A stretch of DNA of 64,000 nucleotides from Anniella stebbinsi (lineage: Eukaryota > Chordata > Lepidosauria > Squamata > Anniellidae). How positions within the stretch are numbered: position 1 is the stretch's first letter; each line of letters starts with the position of its first letter. Below are positions 11,690 to 22,494 of the stretch, in pieces. The notes under the pieces are model-generated. The model saw nothing but the letters and a program-made list of their open reading frames with translations, searched no databases and was not told where the DNA came from. Location of the stretch: contig JARDYH010000002.1 of assembly GCA_029215795.1 (NCBI GenBank), positions 133,121,001 to 133,185,000 on the forward strand, written 5' to 3'. A program made the translations under genes and the position numbers.

Positions 11690-12145
11690 AAAAAAAATAC
11701 AATAGAACCAGAAACATCAATAAAACAACTGGCTGGAATTTCATCATGAGTCAGGAAAGGCTTGCGTGAAAGGAAAAGTCTTTGGACAATGCCAAAAACA
11801 AAGTAATGTCGGTGCATGCCTGATCTCAGTTGGAAGGGCATTCCTTGTGGTGGGAGCCACCACAATGAAGGCTCTACTCCTAGAAGTTTCCTAGCAAACC
11901 TCTGAACCTCTGGGAACCACCAAGTGCACCTCTTTGGAAGACCGCAGTGATTGGCAGCTTGATAAGAAAGTAGGCATACTCTCAAGTATCCCAGTCCAAA
12001 GTGGACAAGGGCTTTACCAGAACCTTAAAGTGGACCTGGTACCAGATGGGCAGCCAGTGCAGAGCCTTCAGCAGAGGTGTTACATGCTGGCATGGAGGGG
12101 AACCCGACAATAGCTGGGCAGCCTTATTCTGATGCTCTCAGATCA
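11690..12145 (-). mobile_element. L2-type LINE 3' fragment, antisense
   Basis: The reverse complement carries the LINE 3' module seen repeatedly in this window: a block reading 'GGCATTCCTTGTGGTGGGAG' beside a CACCACAATGAAGGC segment, then the untranslated part with CAGCCAGTGCAGAGCC. Frames are broken. A C10/A-rich tract at 11675-11697 marks its end. Confidence 0.65.
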
Positions 12146-12324
12146 GTATCGAGGACAGCCTCACATAGATAATGCATATCTCTATGCTGTGAAAAGTTTT
12201 TTGCTCCTGATGAAGCCACGGGCAGGCCATTCTGCCATTGCTTAGCAACAATAACATGCTTTCTAGCTGGGCAAAATGGCTCCCACCACAAAAGAAGCTT
12301 CTGCAAAAAGATGTGCAGAAAAAA

Positions 12325-12600
12325 TATTATTATTATTATATCCCGTCTTTTTCGCAAAGTTAAAACATGTACAATTAAAACATATAAGTTTACAAAAGTT
12401 AAAATAGAACTTGCTGCTCAAAATTCAGGAATAGTCAAAATTCCAAAGCCTACAAAGCCCTTCTTCAATACGGTTGCCACCTACTTTTTCAGGCTTTGCT
12501 CCTGTGCTTTTAACAGCACCCTGGTACAACAGAGCTTCTCGAGCAAAGCTACTGTACAGTAAAACAGTTCCTGGTACAGAAGCAAGTAGGAAGCTTCCCA
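12325..12600 (-). mobile_element. LINE tail fragment, antisense
   Basis: ATT repeats followed by ATCCCGTCTTTTTCGCAAAG and an A-rich body. This is the antisense form of a LINE 3' end. Class within L2/CR1 is unclear. Confidence 0.45.
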
Positions 12601-13019
12601 GGTTCTATAAATAGTTGGGCAACATATGTGTGTGATCTCTTCCCCTCTGACTTTGTCATAGAAAAAATGTTTCAGACAGTCACAAGATTTGCAAAAGATG
12701 CTCTAGGCCCAATTTCTTTCCTTTTTTTTAAAAAAAGTATGGAATATTACAGTTACTTGGAAGGGAAAGCATAAGGAGGCATATATGGTGATTTCTGAGA
12801 AACCTCTGGCAAAAATGGTCCTTTCATATACTGACAAAATGGAGAAAATCCAACAGAACTGAACTGAAGCTGAGATGTTGTATCTTCCCTAGATCATGGA
12901 ACCTTCCACCTGTGGTCCTGCAAAAAGCAAAGAAAACTGTACCACTTCAGGTTGTGGGTTTGAATAGACCCCATAGTAATTAAGTTTACTACATATATGT
13001 CTCATGGTCCTTCCTCTAA

Positions 13020-13265
13020 ATAGATTAAGACGACTCACATGGCTTCCCACCCCACACTCATTTTAGCCTTACAACATCCCTGTAAGGTAGGTTGGCCTGA
13101 GAAAGAGTGGTTGGCTCAAGCTCACCCAATGAGCTCCAAGTACTTAATTTCTTTATAAATGTATGAGCTGCCTTTTGATCCAAGTAGGGGCCTCAAGGCG
13201 ACTTATAGTAAAAATATGTGACAATTAAAAAAAACATTTAAAACAATGTAAAAACTTTAAAAGCA
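13020..13265 (-). mobile_element. SINE/LINE tail fragment, antisense
   Basis: Contains CTTACAACATCCCTGTAAGG then GGTTGGCCTGAGAAAGAGTG, the antisense form of the Sauria SINE body, followed by a GAGCTGCCTTTTGATCCAAG LINE-like tail and A-rich DNA. Confidence 0.55.
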
Positions 13266-13730
13266 GAAATTGAGGGGAAAGAATCTTAAGAACTGAGTGT
13301 GAAGCAGAGATTTACAGTGCAATCCTACATGTGTCTACTCAGATGTAAGCCTTACCTGGGAGTAAGTCCCCTAGAACTCAATGGGGTTTACTTTCGACTA
13401 GACGTGGATAAGATAGGGTGACCCTATGGAAAGGAGGACAGGGCTCCTGTATCTTTAACAGTTGTACAGAAAAGGGAATTTCAGCAGGTGTCATTCGTAT
13501 GCCTGCAGCACCTGGTGAAATCCCCTTTTCATCACAACAGTGAAAGCTGCAGGAGCTATACTAGTGTGACCAGATACAAAAGAGGACAGGGCTCCTGCAG
13601 CTTTAATTGCTGCGATGAAGACGGGATTTCACCAGGTGCGGTATGCATACAAATGACACCTGCTGAAATTCCCTTTTTTATCCAACTGTTAAAGACACAG
13701 CAGTCCTTGTCCTCTTTTTCATATGGTCAC

Positions 13731-14459
13731 TGTGATGTTCTACTGTTTGTAGTTGTAAATATATTGCAAAGTTTATTGTTTGTGATATGCATTTGTTTAT
13801 ATCTTTAAAAAGTGTTAAGAACAGTAACAGGTAAAGTAAATAACTAGGCCGAAATGTACTTACTGTTTGTGGTTATAGGTCTTGGTAAGTATAGAGTGAT
13901 TGGCTGGTTGTGGGGGAGTGCCTGGATTAGCTGGCTGTGTGCCCAAATAAAAGGTGAGTGCTGATTGGCTGGTTGGTTGGAGTGCCTGGATTAGCTGGCT
14001 GTGTAAGAGTGGGAGGAGCTAGAGAGCGAGTGGAGTGTATATATGTGTCTGACAGAGAGCGCTGACAGGTTGATTGGGGGGAGATTTCTGAGAGAGACGT
14101 TGAAAGAGATTTGAGAGAATTGAGAGACTGAGATAAGATTTTAGAGTATAGATCAAATGAAGAACAGTTTATAAACGTATAAGAGTTCTGACTGAAACCA
14201 ATAAGCATTAAAACCTTGTAACCGATATGCAATTGAACTGAAGCAACCATTAAGCTTGTTGACACGCAATTTCTTATTAATAAATTCTTGTTAATTCTAT
14301 CTACTGGTGTGGTCTGTGGGTGTACCTGTGGAAGGTACTGGTGGCAGCGGAACAAAGAAGTTACCTGGAGGCCAAGTTGCCGGGCTGAGGTGCTGTGAGG
14401 GCTAAATAGTAAAAGCGAGACAGGGGCAGCAACAGCAAGTGGTCGAGGATAACCTCACA
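13731..14459 (+). mobile_element. Solo LTR, 729 bp
   Basis: It begins TGTGATGTTC and ends AACCTCACA, so the ends are TG...CA with the inverted repeat TGTGA/TCACA. It is flanked by GTCAC on both sides (13726-13730 and 14460-14464), a 5-bp duplication typical of LTR retrotransposons and endogenous retroviruses. Inside are a TATA-like TATATA near 14038, an AATAAA at 14279 and a 62-bp tandem duplication at 13894-14006. A TGGTGGCAGCGG motif at 14338, resembling a tRNA primer-binding site, sits 116 bp inside the right end. This leaves some doubt about whether the end is purely LTR. No internal coding region remains. Orientation is inferred from the TATA and AATAAA order. Confidence 0.82.
13894..14006 (+). 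repeat. 62-bp tandem duplication inside the LTR
   Basis: Two copies of a unit containing GATTGGCTGGTTG and GAGTGCCTGGATTAGCTGG. CCAAT-type boxes (here ATTGG) are repeated, so this may be a duplicated promoter module of the LTR. Confidence 0.8.
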
Positions 14460-14489
14460 GTCACCCTAGGATAGGACTGCACTGTTAGA

Positions 14490-14645
14490 ACAATAAAAGC
14501 CATACAGAACAAAAAGGGTTTAACAGCCCACCTAAAACTTGTTAGTTAGGAGCAGCCTAACTTCTTTCGGGGGAGAGTTCCACAGCTGAAGCCCTGCCAC
14601 AGAGAAGGCCCTATCCTGTGTTCCCACCAAGTTACCCTCTCTTGT
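14490..14645 (-). mobile_element. L2-type LINE fragment, antisense
   Basis: The block GAGTTCCACAGCTGAAGCCC then CACAGAGAAGGCCCTATCC is the antisense of the conserved LINE ORF end encoding an A-P-x-L-W-N-x-L-P-like motif. Confidence 0.65.
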
Positions 14646-15289
14646 ATGTCAAGAAATGTAACGTGTCAAGAAGTAGGTCTCATCCTACTCTCTTCTGGTG
14701 TGCAGGGGGAGCAGTCGAATATGCAATCTCCCCCCCCCCCCCCATACACCTTCAGTCTGAAGTGATACAGTGCACAAAAACTGCACTATTTGATTCTACT
14801 GAATGTATAACTACATATAAACTAATTACAACTAAACAGTAGTTGGATTATGCCTTGATTTGTTCACTCTCCCCTTCATTCAGCTTCTCTACACACGGGA
14901 AAAATCCCGCATCCTTACCAAGGCTTTCGTCCTCTGCAGTCTTTACACCTTCACAGCATACTTCTTTATACATGACCACATGGTTCTGAATTGAAAATTT
15001 CCGTTCTCGAAAGGTTCTATTGTGTTTAATGAGACTGTGCGATCTAGTGATGGCATTATAATGCAACGCCCATTTTACACACTCGGAAATCCCGCGATAT
15101 CCCAGCGATAACTCTAAATGCTATATTATCTCTAACCTTTTAAAAAGCGAGATTATGGGAAGATGGCACAGGAGACATCCTGGATGTTGGCAACGTTGTG
15201 TAACAGACCTGCAAACTTCCATGAGTGGCCAATCACGGGCGTGAAAAAAATTGCTCGTTTAGAGAAGCTCTTAGACTTTAATTCCAGCA

Positions 15290-15995
15290 CTAGGCTGCTG
15301 CTACCGGGATTGATGAATAATGCAAAGTAGAGCTGAGTATTTTCAGCATATTGATGACACCATGCTCCACACTACTGGCTGTTCTCTCCCAGTGGTTGCA
15401 TATGCATACTTGGGACAAGATGAAATCTTGTGGGAGAGCAGTAGTCACCCAGGGTTATGTTCTGACTCACCTGTCAGGTAAGAGTGGACCCACTGCAAGC
15501 AATGCCCCCACTCTCAAACCTCTTGTCTATCTGTCTACGCAAGCAATTTCACAAGTGGGAAGTGTAGCTCATGCAAATAGGCCTGTGCAGAAGCATTTGC
15601 ATCAGATGGATTCTTGCAGTTCCCTTTGAATATTGCTCTTCCGGCATCAGGAAGATCCCCTCCCAGTAAAATAAAAAGTGCATCTCCAAAGTCTGAATTC
15701 TGCCCAGGGCTGACTAATATTTTGTGTTGTTTGAGAAAAGCAGTTAGTATCCTGGCATCAAAGATATTTAGCACCGGAAAGTATCATACTGATGCCTCAT
15801 ATCCTTTCCACCCTTGATGTAGTCTTAATCTCCCTGCTTTGGTGTACATCAAAGGGGTCCTCCATTTCCCTGTATCTTCACGCCAAATTCCCAGGTATTT
15901 AAACACCTTCACTTGCTGAAGTAGTTGGCCATCAAGTTGTAAATTATGGGAGGGTAGCTTCCTATCAAAAGCCACGACTTTGGCCTTCTCATAAT
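15290..15995 (-). mobile_element. Non-LTR reverse transcriptase fragment, antisense
   Basis: The minus strand encodes AKVVAFDRKLPSHNLQLDG followed by KVFKYLGIW. The F-K-Y-L-G motif is the reverse transcriptase thumb-adjacent signature of many LINEs. Stops and frame changes break it. The exact clade (CR1, L2, RTE or L1) cannot be fixed by eye. Confidence 0.6.
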
Positions 15996-16360
15996 TGTTT
16001 TAAAGATGTTCCTTATTATGGCACAGGCCAAGTGTTTTCATAAGTCTCCTTAACCTCCAACGGTGTACAACCTAACAGAATACAGGCCCTCTGTATCTGT
16101 TAGGACAGTTTAGCGATCGGCAACTCCGTCCGTTTCACTTTCTCCCACATTCAGGGTTTTATTTTTTCCTTCTCTCCTGAATACGAAAAACTTTGCATAC
16201 ATTCTTTTCAAAAATGAACTGAAACAAAATTCTCACCCATTTGCACAACCCAATTTCAAGAGGTTCAGCTATTCTCAGCATGGGGAAGACCACGATGTAC
16301 TGTCTGCCATGCTGCTCTAAAAGGTGAGGAGGCTGTCAGAAAAAAAGAGGTGGCAACCAT

Positions 16361-16525
16361 AGTGTGACCATATGGAAAGGAGGACAGGGCTCCTGTATCT
16401 TTAACAGTTGTATAGAAAAGGGAATTTCAGCAGGTGTCATTTGTAGGCATGCAACCCCTGCTGAAATCCCCTCTTCATCACAACAGATAAAGCTGCATGA
16501 GCCCTGCCCTCTTTTGTATCTGCAC
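16361..16525 (+). mobile_element. Half copy of the 320-bp hAT-like foldback
   Basis: One arm only: GTGACCATATGGAAAGGAGG through to CCCTGCCCTCTTTTGTATCTG. The second arm is absent, so it is truncated. An even shorter copy of the same left end is at 21740-21815, and a very eroded one lies at about 54415-54615. Confidence 0.7.
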
Positions 16526-16761
16526 CCTCTCAGTGAATGTACCTTCTCACTTCCATTGTTGCAGGTTCCGCTTGCTGCACATCCTCTTCCTCCTCATTGC
16601 TACCACTGGCTTGATTGACAGGCAGAGAGCCAGTAGGAAGTAGGCAGTGGCATCTACCATGTCTGGGTGGGAACGGGTGGGAGGTGAAAAAGCAGGTTGC
16701 AGTGGTGAAGAGGAGAGGCTCTTGCCATCACTGGGGCCCTGCTACAGGTGCCTGACCAAGC

Positions 16762-16992
16762 CAGTGCGGTGCAGTGGCTAAAGTGTTGGACTAGGAGTCG
16801 GGAGATCCGGGTTCTAGTCCCCACTCAGCCACGGAAACCCACTGGGTGACTTTGGGCCAGTCACAGACTCTCAGCCCAACTTACCTCACAGGGTTGTTGT
16901 TGGGAGGATAAAATGGAGAGGAGGATTACGCACCCCGCCTTGGATTCCTTGGAGGAAAAAAAAGGCGGGATATAAATGCAATAAATAAGTAA
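16762..16992 (+). mobile_element. Sauria SINE
   Basis: A tRNA-derived head (GTGCGGTGCAGTGGCTAAAG, GTTCTAGTCCCCACTCAGCC), body CTCACAGGGTTGTTGTTGG and tail GGCGGGATATAAATGCAATA followed by AAATAAGTAAA. This is the layout of the squamate-specific Sauria SINE family. The copy is nearly full length. Confidence 0.88.
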
Positions 16993-17104
16993 AATATCCT
17001 TGACAATGCCTACCCAAGGCTCACCCACACACGCAGCTGGGTGAGCTTTGGGAGCCCTGCACAGGAATGTTATAAGTGAGAGATAATTGCCGTCTGGGCC
17101 TCCT

Positions 17105-17390
17105 GTAAAATTGATTGATTGATTGATTGATTGATTTGATTTCTGTACTACTGCCCAATACCCAAAACTCTCTGGATGGCTCACAAAACAAAACCTAAAT
17201 TTTAGAATGTTTTTAGGATGTTTTTATGATGTTTTATTGCTATTTTAATAATGTGTACCATGTTGTTTAATCAGCTTTATGTATTTTATCATATTTTATA
17301 TTTACTGTTGTTCCCTGCCTCGATCCAAACGGAGAGGTGGATAAGAAATATAATAATAATAATAATAATAATAATTAAAAGAACACAAAG
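17105..17390 (+). mobile_element. LINE 3' tail with ATTG and AAT microsatellites
   Basis: An ATTG tract, then an AT-rich 3' region ending CCTGCCTCGATCCAAACGGA and GAGGTGGATAAGAAATA, then about ten AAT units. The same ending occurs at 31022-31102 (plus) and in reverse at 32905-32970, so this is a family-specific 3' end. Confidence 0.6.
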
Positions 17391-17554
17391 AAAAGTAACC
17401 TCCTTAAAAGGTTTAAAACATTTCCATGAACTAGGTGGGAACCAAACATTAAAAGCCTTGTCTGAAAATACCCAGAGCAGTTAACAAGTCCCAGGTTCAA
17501 ATCTTGCCATGAATTTGAGCTAATCTCTCAGCCACAATATTTCCATCTACAGGC

Positions 17555-17695
17555 AGGAGTGGGGAATTTGTGGCCCTCCAGAAGTTTTGGCCTCACAATT
17601 CCCATGGGCCCTCACCATTGGCTATGCTGGTTGGGGCTGATGGGAGTTGTAGGCCAAGCACCTGGAGGATTACGAAGTTGCCCATTCCTGCTCTA
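17555..17695. repeat. Short palindromic dispersed repeat
   Basis: GGCCCTCCAGAAGTTTTGG and GGCTGATGGGAGTTGTAGGC flank a partly complementary centre. Same family as 3335-3465. Confidence 0.6.
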
Positions 17696-17824
17696 CATTG
17701 TGGGAATAATAATAATAATTCTGACTTTCTAATTTATCCAGGATTCTAAGAATAAAGGAGATAATATATGGGAAGCGCTTTGGACACTGAAAAAGCATAA
17801 GATAAAAGCTCGGCGTTTGACAGT

Positions 17825-17998
17825 CAGTGACATGCAGTGGGTAGGGATAGACTAACAGATCCAGATTTCAATTCTCACTCAGCCATGAAGCGCACTGAGT
17901 GAGTGACCTTGGGCCAGTAACTTTCTCAGTAAAAGGGGGGAATGACAGATACCACCTTAAATTCCTAGGGTGGGCCATAAACGCAATAAATAAATCAC
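17825..17998 (+). mobile_element. Sauria SINE, diverged
   Basis: It keeps CATGCAGTGGGTAG, AATTCTCACTCAGCCATG, CCTTGGGCCAGTAAC and the AATAAATAAAT tail of the family, with more substitutions than the copy at 16762. Confidence 0.7.
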
Positions 17999-18239
17999 TT
18001 TTATTTTGCAGGCAGAACTGATTGCAAGATGAAGCCCAGCGTAGACCCTCTATATGGAGAGTTACAAGCTTGTCCCGTACCTTTCCATTCCCTCCTGCAG
18101 TTTCAAACAAGGCTGGGCCCATAGCCGGTGGGGGTTGGGGGGGGCTGAAGGAGGGGCTTCTCCGCCCCCACTAACTTTTACAAATGAAAAAAAAAAGTTT
18201 GCAATTTTGTTTTTAAAACGCCTGCGAACCAGATGGACA

Positions 18240-19450
18240 GCCCCCTTACGCTTTTGGCGCCCGCCCCGCACTTTTAGGCCGGCTATGGGGCGCCTAGGGC
18301 TGCTCTCACCCATTCGTGCGTCCCAGTCGAAACTGCGGCGGCGGCGGCGCACACCTGCTCGTGAAGCGATCGAAGAAAGGCCGCGGGAGAGCTGCGGCTG
18401 GCCCCGGTTTGGTTTCCTACAATCGCGGCTCTCCGGTGCGCAACCCGGCAGCCCCACGCGTCTAGCCGCGGAGGCTTCAGGCGCGCGAGCGAGCACACCC
18501 CGCGGACTTCCACGGCGCTTGCCCCCGATCCAGAACGTGCAGGATTTGCGGCCCGATCCTCCGCGTGCGTATTCAGACGCCGGTCCCACCGATCTCACGA
18601 GGGAGGGGGGAGCATTTGCGTAGGATCGCAGCCGCCGGGCTACTTTTCAAGGCAAGAGCGGGCAGGTGGCTGTTAGTCTCGTTATTGTTGTTATTCGTGG
18701 GCGACTCCACGAGGAGCCATGTTTTGTGCCTGCGTTTTGGGCCGGCCAAGCTCCGCCGTGCGCTCCCTCCGGCGGATGAGAGTCCGGCGCGCCCGGCTGC
18801 CCGCGATCCAAGGGGGCCCTTGGAGGAACAGCCGCCGCGGCCGCCGCCAGCAACAGCACCCCGCGCCTCGCCGCTGCGCCCAGGCAGGCAAGCAGGCGAC
18901 GGCAAGCCTCTGCGGGCGCTCTCTGCGCGCCCTGCACTCACATCCGGGGCTGGGTTTGGCGACTGGGAAGCGTAACGAACCCGGAAAAAAGAGGCGCCGG
19001 AGAGAGGCAGGCGAGATCCCCTGGGTGCCGCCGGGAGCCGCACGCAGCCTGGACGGCGCCCCAGTCTCCTCGGCCATGTCCGGGTCCCGCCGGCCGATCC
19101 TTCGACGCCGGCCAGACACGCAGCTGGGTGAGCCTGGAACTTCGCCCAGGGGCCCGGGAGGAGGCGCGCAGCTGGCCAGGGCGGGCCCGGCGGGGAGGGC
19201 GAGAGACACGCTGGGGGTGGGTGGACGGGCGGAGAAGGGGTTCCGCGCCCCCCGAGGGTGCCGGGGAGAGGGCGGCGATGGATTCGTTGGAGAGGGACTC
19301 GGCGTTTGGGGCGGTTTGGCGTCTCCGATTCGGAGGGCTCGCGCGAACGCACCCGGCGGGCTTGTGAATGCCAGCACGCTCAGCCCCGGGAAGCGTGGCG
19401 CGAGGGCTGAGAAGCGAAGGGGCCTCTGAGCATGTGTGGATCGCCTTTCC
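18240..19450 (+). promoter_or_regulatory. PLEKHA2: CpG island, likely PLEKHA2 promoter
   Basis: About 1.2 kb of very GC-rich DNA dense in unmutated CpG, with GC-box-like GGGGCGG and CCGCCC motifs and a GCGGCGGCGGCGGC run near 18332. It is the only strong CpG island in the window outside mobile elements. It lies between the end of TACC1 and the first PLEKHA2 coding exon on the same strand, which is where the PLEKHA2 promoter should be. The long open frames here on both strands arise from GC-richness and are not supported as proteins. Confidence 0.75.
18950..19127 (+). other. PLEKHA2: Probable PLEKHA2 untranslated first exon (5' end uncertain)
   Basis: A good donor (CTGG then GTGAGC) ends a candidate exon at 19127, in the CpG island. 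PLEKHA2 in mammals has a non-coding first exon, so a splice from here to the acceptor at 46374 is expected. The 5' boundary is arbitrary. The candidate contains an upstream ATG at 19076 in a fair context (G at -3). If spliced as proposed, that frame reads MSGSRRPILRRRPD and runs into a stop in exon 2 after 20 residues. Other CpG-island donors are possible. Confidence 0.45.
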
Positions 19451-21730
19451 TTTGGGATCAGGCAACTGAAGTATCTCGACTTCCAGGTTCTGGAGATAAG
19501 TGGGGCAGAGTTTGCTTGGTCAAGAGAATTGCTTCTAGCGTTGCTTTAAAAAAACAAACAAGACAGTAGTTACAACATTAAACATGATGCTAGCGCCTTG
19601 GCCTGCTGCGTCTTTACTCTGAAGGAAGTCAGGGAAGTTTACTCTCAAGTAAATCTGCAGGAGGTGGCGGCATTAATTAGAAGGCCCATTCGTATCCCCT
19701 CCTCCCTCGTGAGTGGATTTACTAACACCCTGATTTTATGCATAATTTACTCAGAAGTAAGCCCGTTGCCAAACCGAGTTAAATGTCCAATACACAGGAA
19801 ATTGGGATTCCACTAATGGGTGTGTCCTCTTGCAGTACCCCTTATTCCATGGCAAAGGAGGGGGGTCCTTTTAAAATCACAACTGAGCTTCAGGAGTGCG
19901 GCTAGGCACTGGAAAGGTTTCCAGGCCCATAGGACGCAAATCTACATAAAATCTGCATATGTTAATTTATATCTACATGTGCAAACTTAGAAATAATTCC
20001 CAGGATGACTTTAAATTCCACTGGAGGCAAGCCTATCCCATTAATCTCTCATCCAAATCATCTGAGGTCAAATAAATTCTTCAGTTCATTTGCGCCCTGA
20101 CCCAGATCACCCCCAAAACAATGGGGGAAGTTTTCCCCACTGAACTTAGTTGTCATGCAGGGGAAGGTGGTGTATGCTTGTTTCTTTGTTTGTGAGGGGG
20201 TGTTGCAGCATGTGGGGAGGGAAGAGGGGTGTTACAGCATGGGCGGCAGGGGAGGGAAACCCTGCCCCATCCCCCCTCTCCCCAGCTGCATTTCCCCTTG
20301 AAAATTGCCCCTTCTTTGGAAGGCTTCTTACAAAGTGTCTGAGAAGCATTGGTGGTGGTCTTGGGCATCTTCTCTTGACCTTGTAAAGGTCACACCGGCA
20401 GCTGCCCACGCTTTAGGCACTCCTGTATAGCAGAACGGCTAAGGGGAAAGCTGTGAGTTGGGTTCAGCTCTTGACTCTGCCACAAACCTGCTAAGCGGCT
20501 TTAGCCAAAAGTGGCTTCCTCTAGTGCCTTGAGCTGCACTAGGCAGGTGAGAACATGGGCCTACTTTTCAGGGCTGTTGTAAGGGTAATTTGTACCATGT
20601 ATGTTGAAACTCTTTGAATGCTGCATTGTGGGAGCTTTGTGTTGTCTAGTAAAGACTGGGAGCAGGGATGGGGAATCTCCAGCTTGTGGGCCAAATGCGG
20701 CCCTCACAGGCTTCCCACCTGGCGCACGTCCCTTCCCCTCTGCCCTTGGCTTCCATGCCGGGTGTGGAGAGATACATTTCTCTTTCTCGCCAGCCAGCAT
20801 GGAAAAGCAGGAAATTGTGGGTGCTGGGGGCCTGATCCATATTGGCACCCTAGCATGGGGATGGGGGGGGATTTAACTTTCCCTTCCCCCTGTACTTCCA
20901 AGCTGGATTGGGCCTGCAGTTTGCATGACTAAAAAAAAGATCTGTTGAAACAAACTCATCCCTTTTTTTTTTTTTTTTTTTGCAGTGCAAATCGCAGCTG
21001 CAGAAGCCTTGTTCTAGAGTCAGATCACAGTTTGAGGGTGAAGGGTTAAAAGCCCTCTATGCCCTGCATCCACAGCTTGCATTACAAAGAAAGATCCATT
21101 TGTTTGTTTTGGGGCATTGCTCTTTGCTTTTGGGGGGGGGAGCAGATGAGAGGTCGTTCTCCCCCACACACACACTTCAAATTGCAGTTGTGTGGGTAGG
21201 TGAATGGATGGACTTTGAGTGTGTTCCTACAGTAATTTCTTTAAATGAGTTGCTCCCCTACTCTTCACAAGGGCTACTAATACTCAAACCGCATTGCAAC
21301 TTGCATTTTTTCTGCAAAATAAGAACTATTTCCTGCGACCGTTTTTTCTTTGTTTCTGCCTTGTCTCTGAAAGTTTTGCTGTTGCATTGTATGCTGATAG
21401 CACCAAAATAGAACGGTTGTACCTTGAAAGTTGCCAGTTATCTGTCTCTGTCGTCCACTCTTCCTTCAAGGAACTCAGGCCAGAATGCGCGGCGCCATTT
21501 TATCTCCAGCTAGATTACACAGACAGAGAGAGGTGACTGGTTCAAGGTTGTCCAGTAAGTTAATGTGGGGATTTGAACTCGGCTCGCCTTGGGCAAGTTC
21601 AGCCTTTGGCTGGCTGCTTCCATACTAGCGAGATGCTTAGCACTGCTGAGGCATTGCGTTTTTGCAAACCGCTGGAAGTGGAATTACAATCGACGCTCTT
21701 AACAGTCACTTGATATAGTGCGTCATTGTC
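19451..21730 (+). other. PLEKHA2 intron 1, mostly unique sequence
   Basis: Apart from a T18 tract near 20960 and short homopolymers, I see no recognisable mobile element or exon. Open frames of about 100-140 codons here lack splice signals or protein similarity. Confidence 0.5.
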
Positions 21731-21999
21731 CAGCAATGGTAGGGTGACCATATGGAAAGGAGGACAGGGCTCCTGCATCTTTCACAATTGTATTGAAAAG
21801 GGAATTTCAGCAAGATGCACTACTAAACACACATTAAAAGCAATGTCTGTTTTGACTATTAATTGCTTCATGTTTGGTTTCGGTTCCCATGCGGGGTGGC
21901 GGAAGGGTATAATTTCCTCTCATTTTTCCCTGGCTTGCTCCCATCATCTGCTGCCCTCTAGTTGGCCATTTGGGCCCTCAGATTTCAGCCCCGAAGGAG

Positions 22000-22190
22000 C
22001 CCGAGCTCAGTGGTAGACCCCTGTTTTGCATTCAGAATGTCCCCAGGTTCGATCCCCGTCATCTCCAGGTAGGTCTGGAAAACACTCTTGCCTGAAACCC
22101 TGGAGAGCTGCTGCTGGTCAGTGTTGACAATACAGGGCTAGATAGACCAATGGTCTGGCTCAGTTTAAGGCAGCTTCCTATGTACCCCAC
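22000..22190 (+). mobile_element. tRNA-derived SINE
   Basis: It has a tRNA-like head (CCGAGCTCAGTGGTAGACCC with the B box GGTTCGATCCCC) and the body GAAACCCTGGAGAGCTGCTG, ending GGCAGCTTCCTATGT. The same family occurs at 33612-33855 (plus), 25535-25735 and 28990-29180 (minus). It is a tRNA relic and not a working tRNA gene. Confidence 0.82.
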
Positions 22191-22349
22191 TATGTAGATC
22201 AGGGCAGAGGAATCTCAGACCCAGGGGAGAATCTGGCCCTCCTCCATGGGTCTCCATATGGGCATGCCCCCTTTCCCCTACCCCCAATCATGGGGGGGGG
22301 GGTTCCCAGCTTTTGTTCAGGTTCCCTCCACCCCCATTCTAAAGGGTTG

Positions 22350-22494
22350 AAATGCCTCTCCTAAGGCAGTCGGAGTTACTGGCAGTGGGAGCATTGAGTT
22401 ACAATATGCTGGTATGTTTTGTATTTGGGGCCCCACCCCTTTTACCTTTGGCCCATCCTTTGCATCACCCCACCCCGGAATGCAGGCCCCGGCT
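22350..22494 (+). repeat. Dispersed repeat family X, left part
   Basis: GAATGCCTCTCCTAAGG, then a GAGTTACAATATGCTGGTAT block and GAATGCAGGCCCC. Copies are at 45415-45605 and 51930-52065. The CpG-rich element at 22495 interrupts this copy, whose continuation (TTGAATTCTGCCCTCGGGCT) resumes after it. Confidence 0.55.

Larger units (their letters stand above)
13414..14468. mobile_element. hAT-like 320-bp foldback, split by an LTR
   Basis: It starts TAGGGTGACCCTATGG and ends GGTCACCCTA. The 8-bp flanks are GGATAAGA and GGATAGGA (7 of 8), the duplication length of hAT elements. Removing the LTR and its 5-bp duplication leaves 321 bp, matching the two other complete copies (28586-28905 and 48947-49266, 320 bp each). 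The element is two opposed arms of about 150 bp around a short centre. No coding capacity. Confidence 0.87.
13315..14484. mobile_element. Outer foldback element interrupted by two later insertions
   Basis: The left end CAGTGCAATCCTACATG and the right end GGACTGCACTG are complementary, and both outer flanks read TTA, a 3-bp TWA-type duplication as in PIF/Harbinger elements. The left arm also holds the AAGTCCCCTAGAACTCAATG block typical of this squamate foldback family. At the GGATAAGA site it is split by the hAT-like unit 13414-14468, which in turn is split by the solo LTR. Confidence 0.75.

Noticed and set aside
13731..14459. Complete endogenous retrovirus
   Set aside because: Only one LTR is present with its target duplication directly on both sides. 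No internal genes exist.
18054..19465. Overlapping open frames of 96-259 codons on both strands
   Set aside because: They lie in the CpG island, where stop codons are rare. Composition is Ala/Arg/Pro/Gly-rich, all frames overlap and no known domain is seen.
22005..22060. tRNA gene
   Set aside because: The A and B boxes belong to a SINE head whose body and tail follow. The cloverleaf is imperfect and the family has several copies in the window.
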